A stretch of DNA of 64,000 nt from Halichondria panicea (taxonomy: Eukaryota; Porifera; Demospongiae; Suberitida; Halichondriidae). This document shows, piece by piece, positions 48,001 to 58,228 of the stretch; position 1 is the stretch's first letter; each line of letters opens with the position of its first letter. A program made the translations under genes and the position numbers. Where the stretch lies: the NCBI RefSeq assembly GCF_963675165.1, contig NC_087383.1:5372839-5436838 (forward strand), read 5' to 3'. Below the pieces are notes generated by a model. The model did not search any database. It was given only the letters and a program-made list of their open reading frames with translations, and had not been told where the DNA came from.

Positions 48001-50286
48001 GTCTGTATGTCCAGTAGTTAGTGAGTCGACATCGGCTTCATCACACTTGGTTGCTAAAGGAGCGATTCTTGTTACAGAATCAGCAGCACTGGTTGTTGTG
48101 ACTGACTGCTGCTCACAATATGAATGAGACACAGGCACTAGATACTGCTGACTCGTCTATTGGGAAGGGACATTACACAAAATTTGGTAATCCATACAAT
48201 ATACAGTACGTGTATGTAACGTCCTTTTTCGAAAATTACAGCGCTCAGCGCGGCACACCAATAGAAAAATTATAATTCATGTTTCTGCTTATAATGAAAG
48301 CACTGCAGGTGCTGATGCCTCAGTGGATGCAATATTATCATGCAAGGAATTTGGCAGAAAATGGATGGTGAAAAAGAGTGGGAATGATCACCAACGATTG
48401 TTGCTAAAAAGGATGCGGAAAAGTTCGAAAGTCCATAATTAATGGCTACTTTTTACAGCTCTTTTCTCACTCTTGTGCAGAGCTACATGTAGCTACCTAC
48501 TAAGTAGAATAACTAAGTTAAAGTATATACCAACAGATTTTGCTGCGCATGAGTCTGCAATATGGCCTTCAAAGTAGCCACAACTTGAGAATAAAGCCTA
48601 TTTTGCAAATCCTCATATAGAAGTCTAGAAATCTAACTAGAAGCCTATAGAAGATCTTACTTTCGTATCCTTGAGCAGCTGTACAGACGTCTAGACAGAC
48701 ACACACATAAACACGTGCTTGCGTAGCAACGCACACAGAGGAATAACTGAGGCATAATTATTGGAGTGACGCTTAGCGTTACAACGTATTGGATAGCTGT
48801 TCCATGAGGCTATAACGCTTAATTATAAATATCGCCTCAATTTCACACGCCAGAACAATTTATTCCCAGAATTTAGGTCTACTGGGCCAACATTTTCTTC
48901 TAGTAGTGCGGCGCTGTAACTAGAAAAGAGTCAGACCACAGCTACATTTTGTATACAATGTTAATGCAAGGCACAATCATGTTTTATACGCAGGATAAGG
49001 GTTAAATCTTTGACCGGAATAAATACAGTAAACTACCCAGTAGGAAAGGAACAAAACTAGAGCACTGAAGTGCTAATTAACCCTCGGCTGTATAATAGAT
49101 CTATAGAAACCGGAGGAGTGTTACAATGTAACAAACCACTTTTAACCAGACTCTAGTCTGGTAATGGATCACTTCAGCTGCAAATGTAGATCTACCTCGA
49201 ATAAAGGTCGCATGATGATGTAGAGCTAGCCAATGTGTAAGTTTAAGCTTCTTAGCTTTGCTCGGGCTCGGTACAACAACGAAGCTTTAATATTGAAATC
49301 TGCCACAATTAAAACTAATAACTTGTTGTGTGAAGTCAATCCATGCTGTAAACGCAGTGCTATGGCATCCAGGTGAGTAGATCGACTCACAATGACATGT
49401 CACACACAAACAAACTAGAGCACTGAAGTGCTAACCCTCGGCTGTTGACATGATAAAATAGAACCAGACGAGTGTTCAGTTACACACTAATAAAGAAGCA
49501 ACAACTTTTAATAAGAGACCGGTAAAGGATCACTTCAGCTGCAAATGTGTAGCTCTACCTCGAATAAAGGTTGCGAGTAGAGATAGCCAACGTGCAAGTT
49601 CAAGCTTCTTAGCTTTGCTCTGCTTTTATACGACAACGAAGCTTCAACATCGAAAAATCTGCTACTAATAACTTGTTGTGTGGAGGCTATCCATGCTGTA
49701 AACGCAGTGCTATGGCATCCAGGTGAGTAGACTCACACGTCACACGTCACACACAGACAAACAAACAAACCAACGGATTACTACCGTATACCCGTGGCCG
49801 CCCATGCGCACCTCGGGTAACAAACCAACAGACTACTATACCCGTGTCCACCCACGCGCACCTTGGGTAACAATGCCATTATGATAGCTCATAATTATGA
49901 TAGCTCATAATTATGATCATAGAAATCTACACGTATGTTCTTATATATCAATACTACATTATTGCCATTTTTTTATAATATTGCTGTGCAACAATACATG
50001 GATCACTTCACTCTTTACGATGTAGAGTGGCAGGGCCACGAAATGTTTCCAAGGTTTTATATCACTCACAGGATTATAGTAATACCCCGTTGGCTTGTGA
50101 AGGTACACGATGACTTGCTCGTAATCCCCACTACTGTCAGTTGTCGCCAGGCCAGTATCTGCAATTGGTGAACAACTAGTGTCAAACGAAAAACTAACAG
50201 GAACCAAGGGTGAAACATTGCTATAGCGTTTCTTGACAACCAGGAATAGAGGACAAGTCAGTAGCTTTAGCTTTGGGTTCAGTCAT
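39004..50286 (-). CDS. AGGF1: AGGF1 orthologue (OCRE, FHA and G-patch domains), complete
   Basis: AGGF1 is a nuclear protein with OCRE, FHA and G-patch domains, associated with the spliceosome and named for an angiogenic role in vertebrates. Fourteen exons on the minus strand: 50286-50241, 50158-50070, 48147-47964, 47705-47521, 47371-47203, 46959-46785, 46671-46518, 45117-45030, 44862-44726, 44524-44460, 43885-43817, 41305-41209, 39179-39104, 39053-39004. All phases agree and total 527 aa (human 714). The OCRE block spans exons 4-5 (DLQLYFDPSRDCYYQYD). The FHA domain spans exons 6-8 (FIITAKGANIGR, SKSHAKLSYD, LTDLGSVNGSS, SHGDTLTIG). VCDGCDPGN and the RRKELNRIKKKYGL helix follow. The G-patch is exon 12 (GHRMLVKMGWSGTGLGKEE), and the tail is basic. 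The N-terminal coiled coil of vertebrate AGGF1 is missing or very short. The exon 1 donor (G/gttgtc) is weak. Intron 11 hosts a nested MITE pair; intron 2 hosts tandem Helitron-like copies. Confidence 0.92.
42695..43741. mobile_element. CATAGAT-family element hosting a CAGAGGA MITE
   Basis: Ends CATAGATGAGGAAGAGGG / CCCTCTTCCTCTTCTATCTA TG. The flanks GTTTCAC (42688-42694) and ATTTCAC (43742-43748) agree at six of seven bases, in line with a 7-bp duplication. Its body parallels the outer element at 32152-33476. In AGGF1 intron 11. Confidence 0.82.
42895..43375. mobile_element. CAGAGGA-family MITE, 9-bp TSD (copy 5)
   Basis: Flanked by GCCACGTGT at 42886-42894 and 43376-43384, exact over 9 bp. 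The empty site is preserved in the related element at 32416-32424, where GCCACGTGT occurs once. Ends CAGAGGAAGTGGGACA / GTCCTACCTCCTCTG. Confidence 0.92.
44260..44410. mobile_element. Solo end of the 56530 CATAGAT element
   Basis: Reads as the reverse complement of the first about 150 bp of 56530-57429, with GTTTCCAACCCCCTTCCTCT then ACTATCTA at its end. The partner end is missing. It lies between AGGF1 exons 10 and 11. Confidence 0.65.
45521..45620. mobile_element. 100-bp foldback hairpin with direct-repeat flanks
   Basis: Arms of about 43 nt (TAGCCTCGTTCCCATGCAAG ... and its inverse) with two mismatches enclose a 14-nt loop. The direct repeat TAAGCTGAG at 45512-45520 and 45621-45629 looks like a 9-bp target duplication. 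It lies in AGGF1 intron 7 and would form a pre-miRNA-length hairpin in RNA. Confidence 0.8.
48289..48757 (+). repeat. Truncated CA-element copy
   Basis: Blocks GCAGGTGCTGATGCCTCAG, GAGCAGCTGTACAGACGTC and the end GGAATAACTGAGGCATAATT match the family; the CA run is short. In AGGF1 intron 2. Confidence 0.6.
49057..49870 (-). mobile_element. Tandem Helitron-like elements, reversed
   Basis: On the minus strand, one unit ends at 49057 and the next at 49415, each with the GCACTTCAGTGC hairpin and CTAG before T. The upstream unit starts TTACCCGAGG at 49820, and a bare extra 5' end (TTACCCAAGG) follows to 49870. Head-to-tail joins with a stray 5' end fit rolling-circle copying with missed termination. 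In AGGF1 intron 2. Confidence 0.72.
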
Positions 50287-50443
50287 TCTCAGGCGGTGAA
50301 GATCGTCAATTAGATTTTATAAAAACGTGTCTGAGTTTCACAGCAAATTAAAGCTGCTGAAGCTGGCTAGATTTTAGCTAGCTAGCTGAAGAAGGACAGT
50401 GAAGGATCTCTTCATCCTGTTCCATGATTCATCTGAGCCAGCC
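50287..50443. promoter_or_regulatory. Bidirectional promoter interval, AGGF1 / PUS10
   Basis: Only 157 bp separate the start codons of AGGF1 (minus) and PUS10 (plus), so both transcripts must start within or very near this interval. It contains no TATA box that I can place; a GCTAGCTAGCT palindromic run lies near 50378. A shared TATA-less promoter for two RNA-biology genes is the simplest reading. 5' ends were not mapped. Confidence 0.6.
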
Positions 50444-51979
50444 ATGGATATCTGTAGCTATTGTCTGGGTGTGTTTAGACTGGAGAAGAGCGATCTGAAA
50501 AATCTTGCTCAGTATTTTCCTTCTCTGGCAACTCGGTGTTCCACCTCTGAAATGATGAAAGCAAAAGATGTCGTAATGGAACAGCCGATTGAGAAAAGGG
50601 CTAAACTATCCGACAGCCCACAAGTTGTGACGCCCTCTCATTGCATTCTATGTCTTAGTCTAAGCGACAAGACTCAAATCGAAATGATGGTGTCGAACAT
50701 TCTAGATCAACTTGATACTGAACAGTATCAAGGTCTTTCAACATATGTTATTGCTGTTCATGCTCCACTCTCCCTTAAAGTGCGCAGAATGGGAATGGAA
50801 CACTTAATGAGGTGTATAAATTCCGATACTCCTGATTCTCTATCCGAGGCCGCTATTAGTGATATCAACCTTCTTTCACAGCCAAATCAGGCTGCCAATG
50901 AATCTACGCATCTCAAGTCTTTGTCTGATGAGTATTATGTAAAGGTGAATTTACGCTCGCGTATTACTGATTTGATTGAAGAGAAAGCTCCCCATTTGGA
51001 ATACAGTGTGGATAGTCCATTTCTCATTACTGTTAAGCTTGATCATGCCACATCTGATCACGATTGCAAACCTGTCATCAGTCTAGCACTTCCAAAACTG
51101 CAGTGCAAGAAGCCAAATTCCAAGCTCAAGACAAGCGTTTCAACTGTTATTGTAAATGATGCAGTCAGTGCACTTCATGCACAAGACTACCGCAACAATA
51201 TGTTCTTCTTAACACCAGTCACTGAGGCTTGTTCCTATGAAATCGAATTCTCTCATAAGCCAATGTTTGTTGGAGGAAGGTACAACAAGTTTTCTCGCAC
51301 ACTGTCTCAAACTCCATGGATAATTGATGGCCATCGCAAATCCGAGTCTTCAGTCGAAGAGATGATCTGTGACAAAATGACCTGTCTACTTCGTGCTGAC
51401 AGCCATAAGTTTTCTTCTTCTGGCAGGGAAGATGTTGATGTGAGAATGCTTGGAAATGGTCGGCCATTTCTTGTCGAGTTCCTCAACCCCAGGAATCTGT
51501 CATTCAACAGTGAAGATTTATTCAAAGTGCAGCAAGAAATCAATGAAGCCACAGTAGAGGTACAAGTTAGACTTCTGAAACATGTATCAAAGAAAGCCAC
51601 TGATGTTCTAAGGAAAGGCGACGAAGATAAAACAAAGCACTACTCTGCATTGATTTGGACACCCAAGGAGATTGCTCCAGAAAATATAGAGTTTCTCAGC
51701 GATTTGAAACTCATAGAAGTTGCTCAAAAAACACCCATCAGAGTTTTACATCGAAGAACACTAGCAACGCGTAAGAGAACAATATACCGAGTAACAGCCG
51801 ATTATGTAGATAGTCACCATTTCACTCTCTGTTTGAGTACTCAGGCTGGAACGTACGTTAAAGAATTTGTTCACGGAGATTTTGGAAGGACTAAACCGAA
51901 TCTTAGGCTAATGATGAAACAAGATGTGGACATACTGTGCTTAGATGTGCTCGACGTTGAATTAGACTGGCCAATCTGA
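50444..51979 (+). CDS. PUS10: PUS10 tRNA pseudouridine synthase, intronless
   Basis: Pus10 converts U54 and U55 of the tRNA T-loop to pseudouridine in archaea and many eukaryotes; in mammals it also has a role in microRNA processing. The frame is open from 50399, but the first in-frame ATG is at 50444, giving 511 aa (human about 529). Two CxxC pairs (C4/C7 and C67/C70) match the N-terminal zinc site, followed by a THUMP-like middle. The catalytic core is easy to read: VGGRYNKFSRTLSQTPWI, SSSGREDVDVRMLGNGRPF with predicted catalytic Asp330, TPIRVLHRR, and the C-terminal AGTYVKEFVHGDFGRTKPN. No intron interrupts the gene, unlike every other gene here, which suggests retroposition or complete intron loss. 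There is no poly-A tract or target duplication at its borders that I can see, and the head-to-head position with AGGF1 argues for an established promoter. Confidence 0.96.
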   Translation: MDICSYCLGVFRLEKSDLKNLAQYFPSLATRCSTSEMMKAKDVVMEQPIEKRAKLSDSPQVVTPSHCILCLSLSDKTQIEMMVSNILDQLDTEQYQGLSTYVIAVHAPLSLKVRRMGMEHLMRCINSDTPDSLSEAAISDINLLSQPNQAANESTHLKSLSDEYYVKVNLRSRITDLIEEKAPHLEYSVDSPFLITVKLDHATSDHDCKPVISLALPKLQCKKPNSKLKTSVSTVIVNDAVSALHAQDYRNNMFFLTPVTEACSYEIEFSHKPMFVGGRYNKFSRTLSQTPWIIDGHRKSESSVEEMICDKMTCLLRADSHKFSSSGREDVDVRMLGNGRPFLVEFLNPRNLSFNSEDLFKVQQEINEATVEVQVRLLKHVSKKATDVLRKGDEDKTKHYSALIWTPKEIAPENIEFLSDLKLIEVAQKTPIRVLHRRTLATRKRTIYRVTADYVDSHHFTLCLSTQAGTYVKEFVHGDFGRTKPNLRLMMKQDVDILCLDVLDVELDWPI

Positions 51980-52220
51980 CTCTGCTTTTAGCTGCAATGT
52001 ATTTCATGTAGAATGCTGTCTTGTGCATGTCATGCGTATACTAGTCTACTATGATTGTGGTTTTATAATGATATTCATCAAAGTTTTTTGCCTGCCCCCC
52101 CCTGGTCTGTTTTTGGGGATTGAAATGGTAAAAATACTCTTGTGGACGTAGATCTACTTCTATAATTAAAGGCGACTGAGCTGAGATCTACAGCATCTGA
52201 AGCTGAACTGATCGATCAAC

Positions 52221-55178
52221 ATGAATTTTATACAGGATGAATCCAACGCCATTTTAACAAGTGAGTAGAGTGTTGTGTAATTATTAGACATGCATCTCTG
52301 TACACACGTACGTATATGCGAATATGCATAAAAAAATAAATAAAAAAATAAATAAAAAAAAATAAAAATGCACGCACACACACACACACACACACACAGC
52401 ACAAGACACCTTCATGCCACCAACTTTCCACTTAGTGATGGCTGTTGTCTTGCGCCTAATTCTCGGGTACAAAGTCCTCGATAAGAGAGCATGGCTCGTG
52501 GACATAGTAGCTGCTGGCTCACTGCTGTATGGTACTTACACACGCACTCGAATATTGGATGGCAGGAATTGGGCGAACCGTGAGACTGCTATCACCTCTG
52601 ACTATAGGGCTGTCACGAACTACTTTGTCTTGAGTGTGACGTCATGGATCGCTCTGTTGATTCTGGAAGGCAAGACCTGTATACAAATGTTTGGGACTGT
52701 GTTTGGGAAATTTAGCTATCCCGTTAATGTTTCACAAGTGGTGAAGTTTTTTATCTGTTTCTTGTTAGCATCAAACTCCGTTCTTGTGATACTGCACTTC
52801 TGTACGGATGTTCATCAAACGTTTGAACATCTCACTAGTGAAACACCACTGATTCTGTACTATTGGATTGCAGCATTTACAAAGGTGACCAGTGTCTTTA
52901 TACAAGGTGGGTGTAGCTACAGGTATAAAATTATGCATGTAGTTCTCTAACGTGTACTGTGTGTTTTATTAATAATTATAGAGTGGAACTGATAAACGCT
53001 GTTTTTACATCATCGTATTTGTTGCTAGCAATGTCCATAATAAATAAGTAGTATTGTAAATCATGTTCTAATTAATTCATCAGACAGCAATAAATAGGAA
53101 CACAGAGGATTTCAGGTCGGTTGAGTATGACTGTTAGTTAAAAGTTTGAAGTGGACCACTAATATTATTACTAGGGTGACGCAAGCGCCATGGGGCAAGC
53201 GACGCATCCAACCCTGCTGGAAGTCTAGGGAAAATTGTGCAAATGACACCACATCTTGTGGCAGGTTGATGACATGGCCTATGTATCCATATTGCCCAAG
53301 TGGTGGTTCAATAGATGGACATTATTGGCATGACTGCAGATATAAACATCTCCTCAGCATCTTGAATTAAACAGCTGATTGTTCGAATAGAGGCATACCT
53401 GGATTCACGCCTGTATGCCTCTGCCTGCGTTGTTCCAAGCGTGCCTGTGTGGCCTCTGGAGTGTCTGTAATGAACAATGTTTGGCCACTTTCTGCTATTT
53501 GTTGTAGGCGTGCTTGCATGCATGTCTGGCCTCTGGAGTCTCTGCAATGAACACTAATGCTGGCTTCATTTACATTGGCATCTATTTGTGCCTGTCGAGT
53601 TTCTACACAAAGTAAATGTTTATGGTAACAGAACCCTCTGACTTCGTTACCTTCACTCCTTCTTTCTCTGTGTCTAGCAAGCCAATATTTACTTCCTCCC
53701 GTTTTTCAGCTGTTTCTTGGGATTTTGTGTGTCACTCTCGCTCCCTCCTTCTTGCTAATCTTGTTTTCTTTCGTTGTCACTAGGCTATTCATATCTTTAA
53801 GCTATCCTATTCTTTATTGACTCACGTAGAAATTGGTAAAGGATCACCAGTCCCAAAAGCAAATATCGTATGCCGGTCCATGACATACATTGTACATATT
53901 ACATACATATATACACCACGGACCAACGTTAATGACTAACTAAGGGACTCGCTTGCTCGCTCGCCCCAAATAACTAATTAACAAATATTGCATTATTAAG
54001 GAAACACACAGCGACTGCACTTCAAGTTTTAGCCAAGAGTCAACCAATCTGAAATCCTCTGTAGTATAGTTGAAACCTGTAGGCCATTACAGTGCACTTG
54101 ATATGTCTCGAATGCGACTGTATTTGTAATACTAGCTATAGCTATAACTGTAGAGCTCCTGCTAGCTGTACCGGTAGTGCATGATGCAGTGCAGTGCTTA
54201 CAGTACCACTCAAAACTGTACAATTATGTGTAGTCTCGCAATTGATCATTTTTTGGTGCTATAATTAGGACGGGCACGGTACATGTGTACATGTATGTAC
54301 GTTATAATTATGTCGTACTAGCAACAATTTTTGTCTTTGTAGGAGTCTACTTTTGCAGCTGGATCACCAATCACCCCGTCTGCTTTATCCCAAATGACAA
54401 TGTCAGAGAACAAAAGCTCATGTTTCGAATGACTTTTGTGAATGTTATTGGTCTTTGCCACTCACTTGGTCTAGTGTACTTTAGTGTGCTTAATAGTAGC
54501 TCTCCTTGGACATTGAGCAAAATGTGTAGAACAATATTTTTTGTGATCGACCTTATGTACAAACTCTTTGTTTGCTGGTGGTACCTAAAGAACTCCTACT
54601 GTTGTCTTGGGCCATGGTTTTGCGGTGCCTGCTCCACACAAACTGGTCTTAGTCGAACTGTCATTGTCAGTACCATACAGCACTTACTGGCCAAAGCTCG
54701 TACTTGGCATCTTGTACTCGTCAATGTTGCTACTATTTCTCTGCAGTGTTTGTTTGCTGTCTTTCAATGGGTTAAACCACTCTTTAGTATTCAACATTGT
54801 GAGACGGAAAGGAGAGCAGTTCAAGCAAGTGCCCGGCCAGAAAACGATCAAATGGTGTTAATTTACTCTAAATCTCCCTATCTTCCCATCACACTCAAAG
54901 CTGTAGATGTGTCGGTGCTTTCAGTACTAGTGTATTTGCCAAGAAGGTGCATACTCAAACGAACAGATGATCACCAAGGTGGTGAACTGGCCTTGTGTAC
55001 TTGGTCAAATTCTGAGTGCCTAATAATGGACAACGATTATGCTCTGCAGTTCTTGAGCTCAGAGTGTGCTGCTATGGAATTTCCCAGGCGGTCTGTGCAA
55101 GAGACGTGGAACGAGGCGATTGGTGAACTAGTGACTGGTCGACCATTAACACAGCTAGCTAGTGGCACAGTTGTATAG
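52221..55178 (+). CDS. Polytopic membrane protein of unknown family, 460 aa
   Basis: Three exons, 52221-52260, 52400-52906 and 54343-55178, join in phase 1 both times and give 460 aa ending at a TAG. I do not recognise the family. About eight hydrophobic segments are visible, including HLVMAVVLRLILGYKV, IVAAGSLLYG, FVLSVTSWIALLIL, VKFFICFLLASNSVLVILHF, LILYYWIAAFTKVTSVFIQG, FVNVIGLCHSLGLVYFSVL, IFFVIDLMYKLFVCWWYL and LVLVNVATISLQCLFAVF. A hydrophilic C-terminal tail of about 165 residues follows. The layout suggests a receptor- or transporter-like integral membrane protein, but no diagnostic motif is visible and no function is proposed. The acceptor of exon 2 is formed by a CA microsatellite. 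It lies downstream of PUS10 on the same strand and just upstream of the small coiled-coil gene. Confidence 0.75.
52325..52399. repeat. A-rich tract and CA microsatellite forming a 3' splice site
   Basis: An AAATAAATAAA tract is followed by about 12 CA units that run directly into the AG of the exon-2 acceptor at 52399. No normal pyrimidine tract is present for this intron of the membrane-protein gene. Confidence 0.8.
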
Positions 55179-55584
55179 CAAGTCACTTCAGAATTGTTCC
55201 CTCTCACTACATGCATAATTATTATTTTGATGCCTGCTTTTTTATATCAATTGCTATATCCCATCACCCATCCACACAACCAAATGCTCTTTATACCACA
55301 TGTACATGTTGCACCTCATCCCGGATCCCCCATGCACAAACATTCCTTTTTTCTGGACGTAATATCGAACTGGAATTCTTCACCACCAGAAGTTATCAAT
55401 AGCTCTTCTGTTTCGTTATTTAAATCGAACCTCAGTAGTTTTTTATTCAACAATGTATTTTTCTCTTTTTGTGCTGTCCATGATCCAGGCCAGGGGAAGT
55501 CTACCTCATTCAAGCATCCTTATTAAACGGTACCTATGAGAAATATCATAATTATTAATGGTTGGCAAAATTTCATGACTGAAA

Positions 55585-56450
55585 ATGGCTTGTTCTAGAC
55601 ACAATTGTTGTGCTGCTCTGTTGCTAGCTGTCATCATTCTGTCTGCTTCATTGTATATGAGGAACTCTACCTTCCAGTCTACAACAGAGTCACCTACACT
55701 GGAGAGAGGTACAGTCAGTGCAGTGACCTGTACACAGAAATTAAACACCAACGTAATCAAAGACTTACAATCAATGGATGCATGCTTATTATTAGATCCC
55801 ATTTGAGTGTATTTAGCTATGTGTACGTGCATGTAAGGCCCCAAGTACAGTATTTGGTGTGAATGCTCGTATAATTATTATACATGTAACAATTATTATT
55901 TCAGAGATGTTTCGACTAAAGGGTGAGCTATCTAGACTTGAGACAGATAAGCGTTCCCTGGAGTCTACAGTAAACTCTCTCGAGAAAATGGTAAAAGGCC
56001 TGGAGGAGGAAGAGAAGTCACTACAGGAGCAACTAAACATTGCTCTCGGAGGGGGGGTGAGTAGAATTGCTGAAATGGCATATAATTATGCGTATAATTA
56101 TGGTTGGTTGACCGGAGGCTTTTATAATTTGTAATTGTGTACAATAATTATATAGAAGCGCAGACAGTACGTGATTGTATAGTTCTCCTCCCTTAGGCTC
56201 TTGACAGTTTACAAGACACCAGTGAAACATGTGAGCTAAAGATTGCATCTCTTTCGACCCAGCTTACTGACAGCAAAGGTATGGATTAAATTTTACTGTT
56301 ATAAAGTAACAAAAAGGCTGTTGAGGCTCTGCATGACTATATAAGGCACGCGTACATGCACGTACTGTGGCTTAATATTTAATTTAATTTGTTGCAGAGT
56401 TGCTTGAACTGTGGAATGTTACTCTTAAGGAGTGTCAAGCTAAACTGTGA
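55585..56450 (+). CDS. Small membrane-anchored coiled-coil protein
   Basis: Exons 55585-55708, 55905-56056, 56197-56278 and 56398-56450 join in phases 1, 0 and 1. The protein is about 137 aa. It starts with MACSRHNCC, then a single hydrophobic segment (ALLLAVIILSASLY) close to the N-terminus, as in a type II membrane protein or an uncleaved signal. After a Ser/Thr-rich linker comes a heptad-like coiled coil (SLESTVNSLEKMVKGLEEEE, then SLQEQLNIAL) and a second helical stretch ending ECQAKL. The stop TGA overlaps a strong donor (CT/gtgagt). Using it with the acceptor at 57680 would replace the end by five more residues and enclose a 900-bp MITE in the last intron. I do not recognise the family. 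Confidence 0.66.
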
Positions 56451-56529
56451 GTTATTGATATAAATTATAGCTTTTTGCCATGGCTATGAATTTGCACTCG
56501 TCATAATTCTTTGCACAACATAATTATAC

Positions 56530-57429
56530 CATAGATAGTAGAGGAAGGGGATTGGAAACACAGGCAATTAACACTATTTCACACGGACCGTCCTCAATTA
56601 TACATGTAGCCGCGACCATGGATGCAGCTTAAAGTGCTGAGCTTGCAATAAACTTTTTGTGCACTAATGGCAGTTTATACTAAACTAAAAGCTTAAGCAA
56701 GCTTATGATCATGCATAGACAACAATGAACAATCAACAAAAGGTATAAGCATGATCTAAACATAATTATACATAAATTATCAATGTTCTTCCAGTGATTT
56801 CTCAGTCCAAGTTCTTGCCACACATCGACACTGCGGTGACAAAATCAGAGCATGAATAGTAATTTAATGGATTGGAAGCAATAATATGGACATTGATCTT
56901 TAATATTGCCGAGTCTCGAATATAAACTCAACTTAGTTATGGAGATGCTACCCCGCAAAGATGGCTAGTGGAAATCAACAAATCGGTCAATAACTCAGGA
57001 AGTATGATATCCCCACTTCCAATATATAGCTGAAGCAATAAAGTACCATCATGTACTACTACTGTGACCATTCATTTACAATAGATGCAATTCATAAGTC
57101 AGTTCTTACCCCACAAATAAAAAGAAGAAGCTAAGTGTTGTAAAATCTTCAAATTTTGTGTGCTACCAAGAGTGAACATGACTTCTAGCTAGATAATAAT
57201 GTTTCATTTTGTACCTAGCCATGCCTCAAGACAAATTTTAGGGCTATTCATACATTTACTTACCTAGTATCCTCTCATTTGCTTCTTTTCAAAAGCTTCT
57301 CTTGACCTCAAAACCAGTAAAATCACACCTCAAGGTGTCATAGGTTGCCACGCGCACGGTCCCAGAGGCCTACGTTGCAGGCATAAGCTCACGTGATCCC
57401 GTTTCCAATCCCTTCCTCTACTATCTATG
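56530..57429. mobile_element. CATAGAT-family element, exact 7-bp TSD
   Basis: Ends CATAGATAGTAGAGGAAGGG / CCCTTCCTCTACTATCTATG, flanked by ATTATAC at 56523-56529 and 57430-57436, exact over 7 bp. 900 bp without a transposase frame. Confidence 0.88.
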
Positions 57430-58228
57430 ATTATACACAGCATATTTATATAATTATGGCTGGTACACCAATAATAATTATTAATTATTTTTATTATTAT
57501 AGGTGGCCCTTAAAATTAATTACGAACTGTTCATTTGGAACGTGGATGGCTTAGGTGACTTTTTATATGGCGCTTGCATGCATGACCTACTTCAGGGGCG
57601 ACGTATAATTACGATTGACGGGTTCCTTTGAAAGTGATTGTGATAGTGATTGTGATTGTGATTGTGATTTGATTCTGCAGGAGAAAGTGTATACCATGAG
57701 CCATTCAATCAACTGATGGACCTAGACCAGCGAGCATGTGGGATGTGACGTTTCCACAGCTGATGTCCGTATGTAAGGGTGGGATCCTCAAAATAATAAT
57801 GCTATGGCATAATTATAGTGGGACAGTTGGCTAAGAAGCACAATAATATTGGTTTTGTAAATTTGCCTCACATTGTTATGCCATAAATTCAGATCAGTAC
57901 ATGTACATGTATGTACACATAATTAATTTTATGCTAATTAAAACTGAGGAGCACAAAAACAATATGCACGTACATGCAGCAGAACCTCAAATAAAATACA
58001 TGCACTGTGGGGTAATTGTAGAGAGGTGTCCTTTATGGATGGTTTGTATGTTTATCTCTCTGGTCCATAATTATTATTAATTTTAGGGTCCTCATTCTGC
58101 ATTAGCTATACACATCACTATCAGTAACATTATATTTGTAGGAGGCAGCACGCAATACACATCTCCTCATGCTAAAATAATAAACACAAACCAACGTACA
58201 GTCTAAATAAGCTAAGAGGTTTCATTAT
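57430..58228. other. Convergent intergenic region, coiled-coil gene / DENND3-like gene
   Basis: It holds a TGATTG-type microsatellite at about 57633-57671 and a possible last acceptor of the coiled-coil gene at 57680. The rest is AT-rich and without recognisable features. Confidence 0.5.

Noticed and set aside
50399-50443. An extended PUS10 start upstream of the ATG
   Set aside because: The frame is open, but it begins with GTG; the first ATG at 50444 gives an N-terminus that matches the CxxC start of the family.
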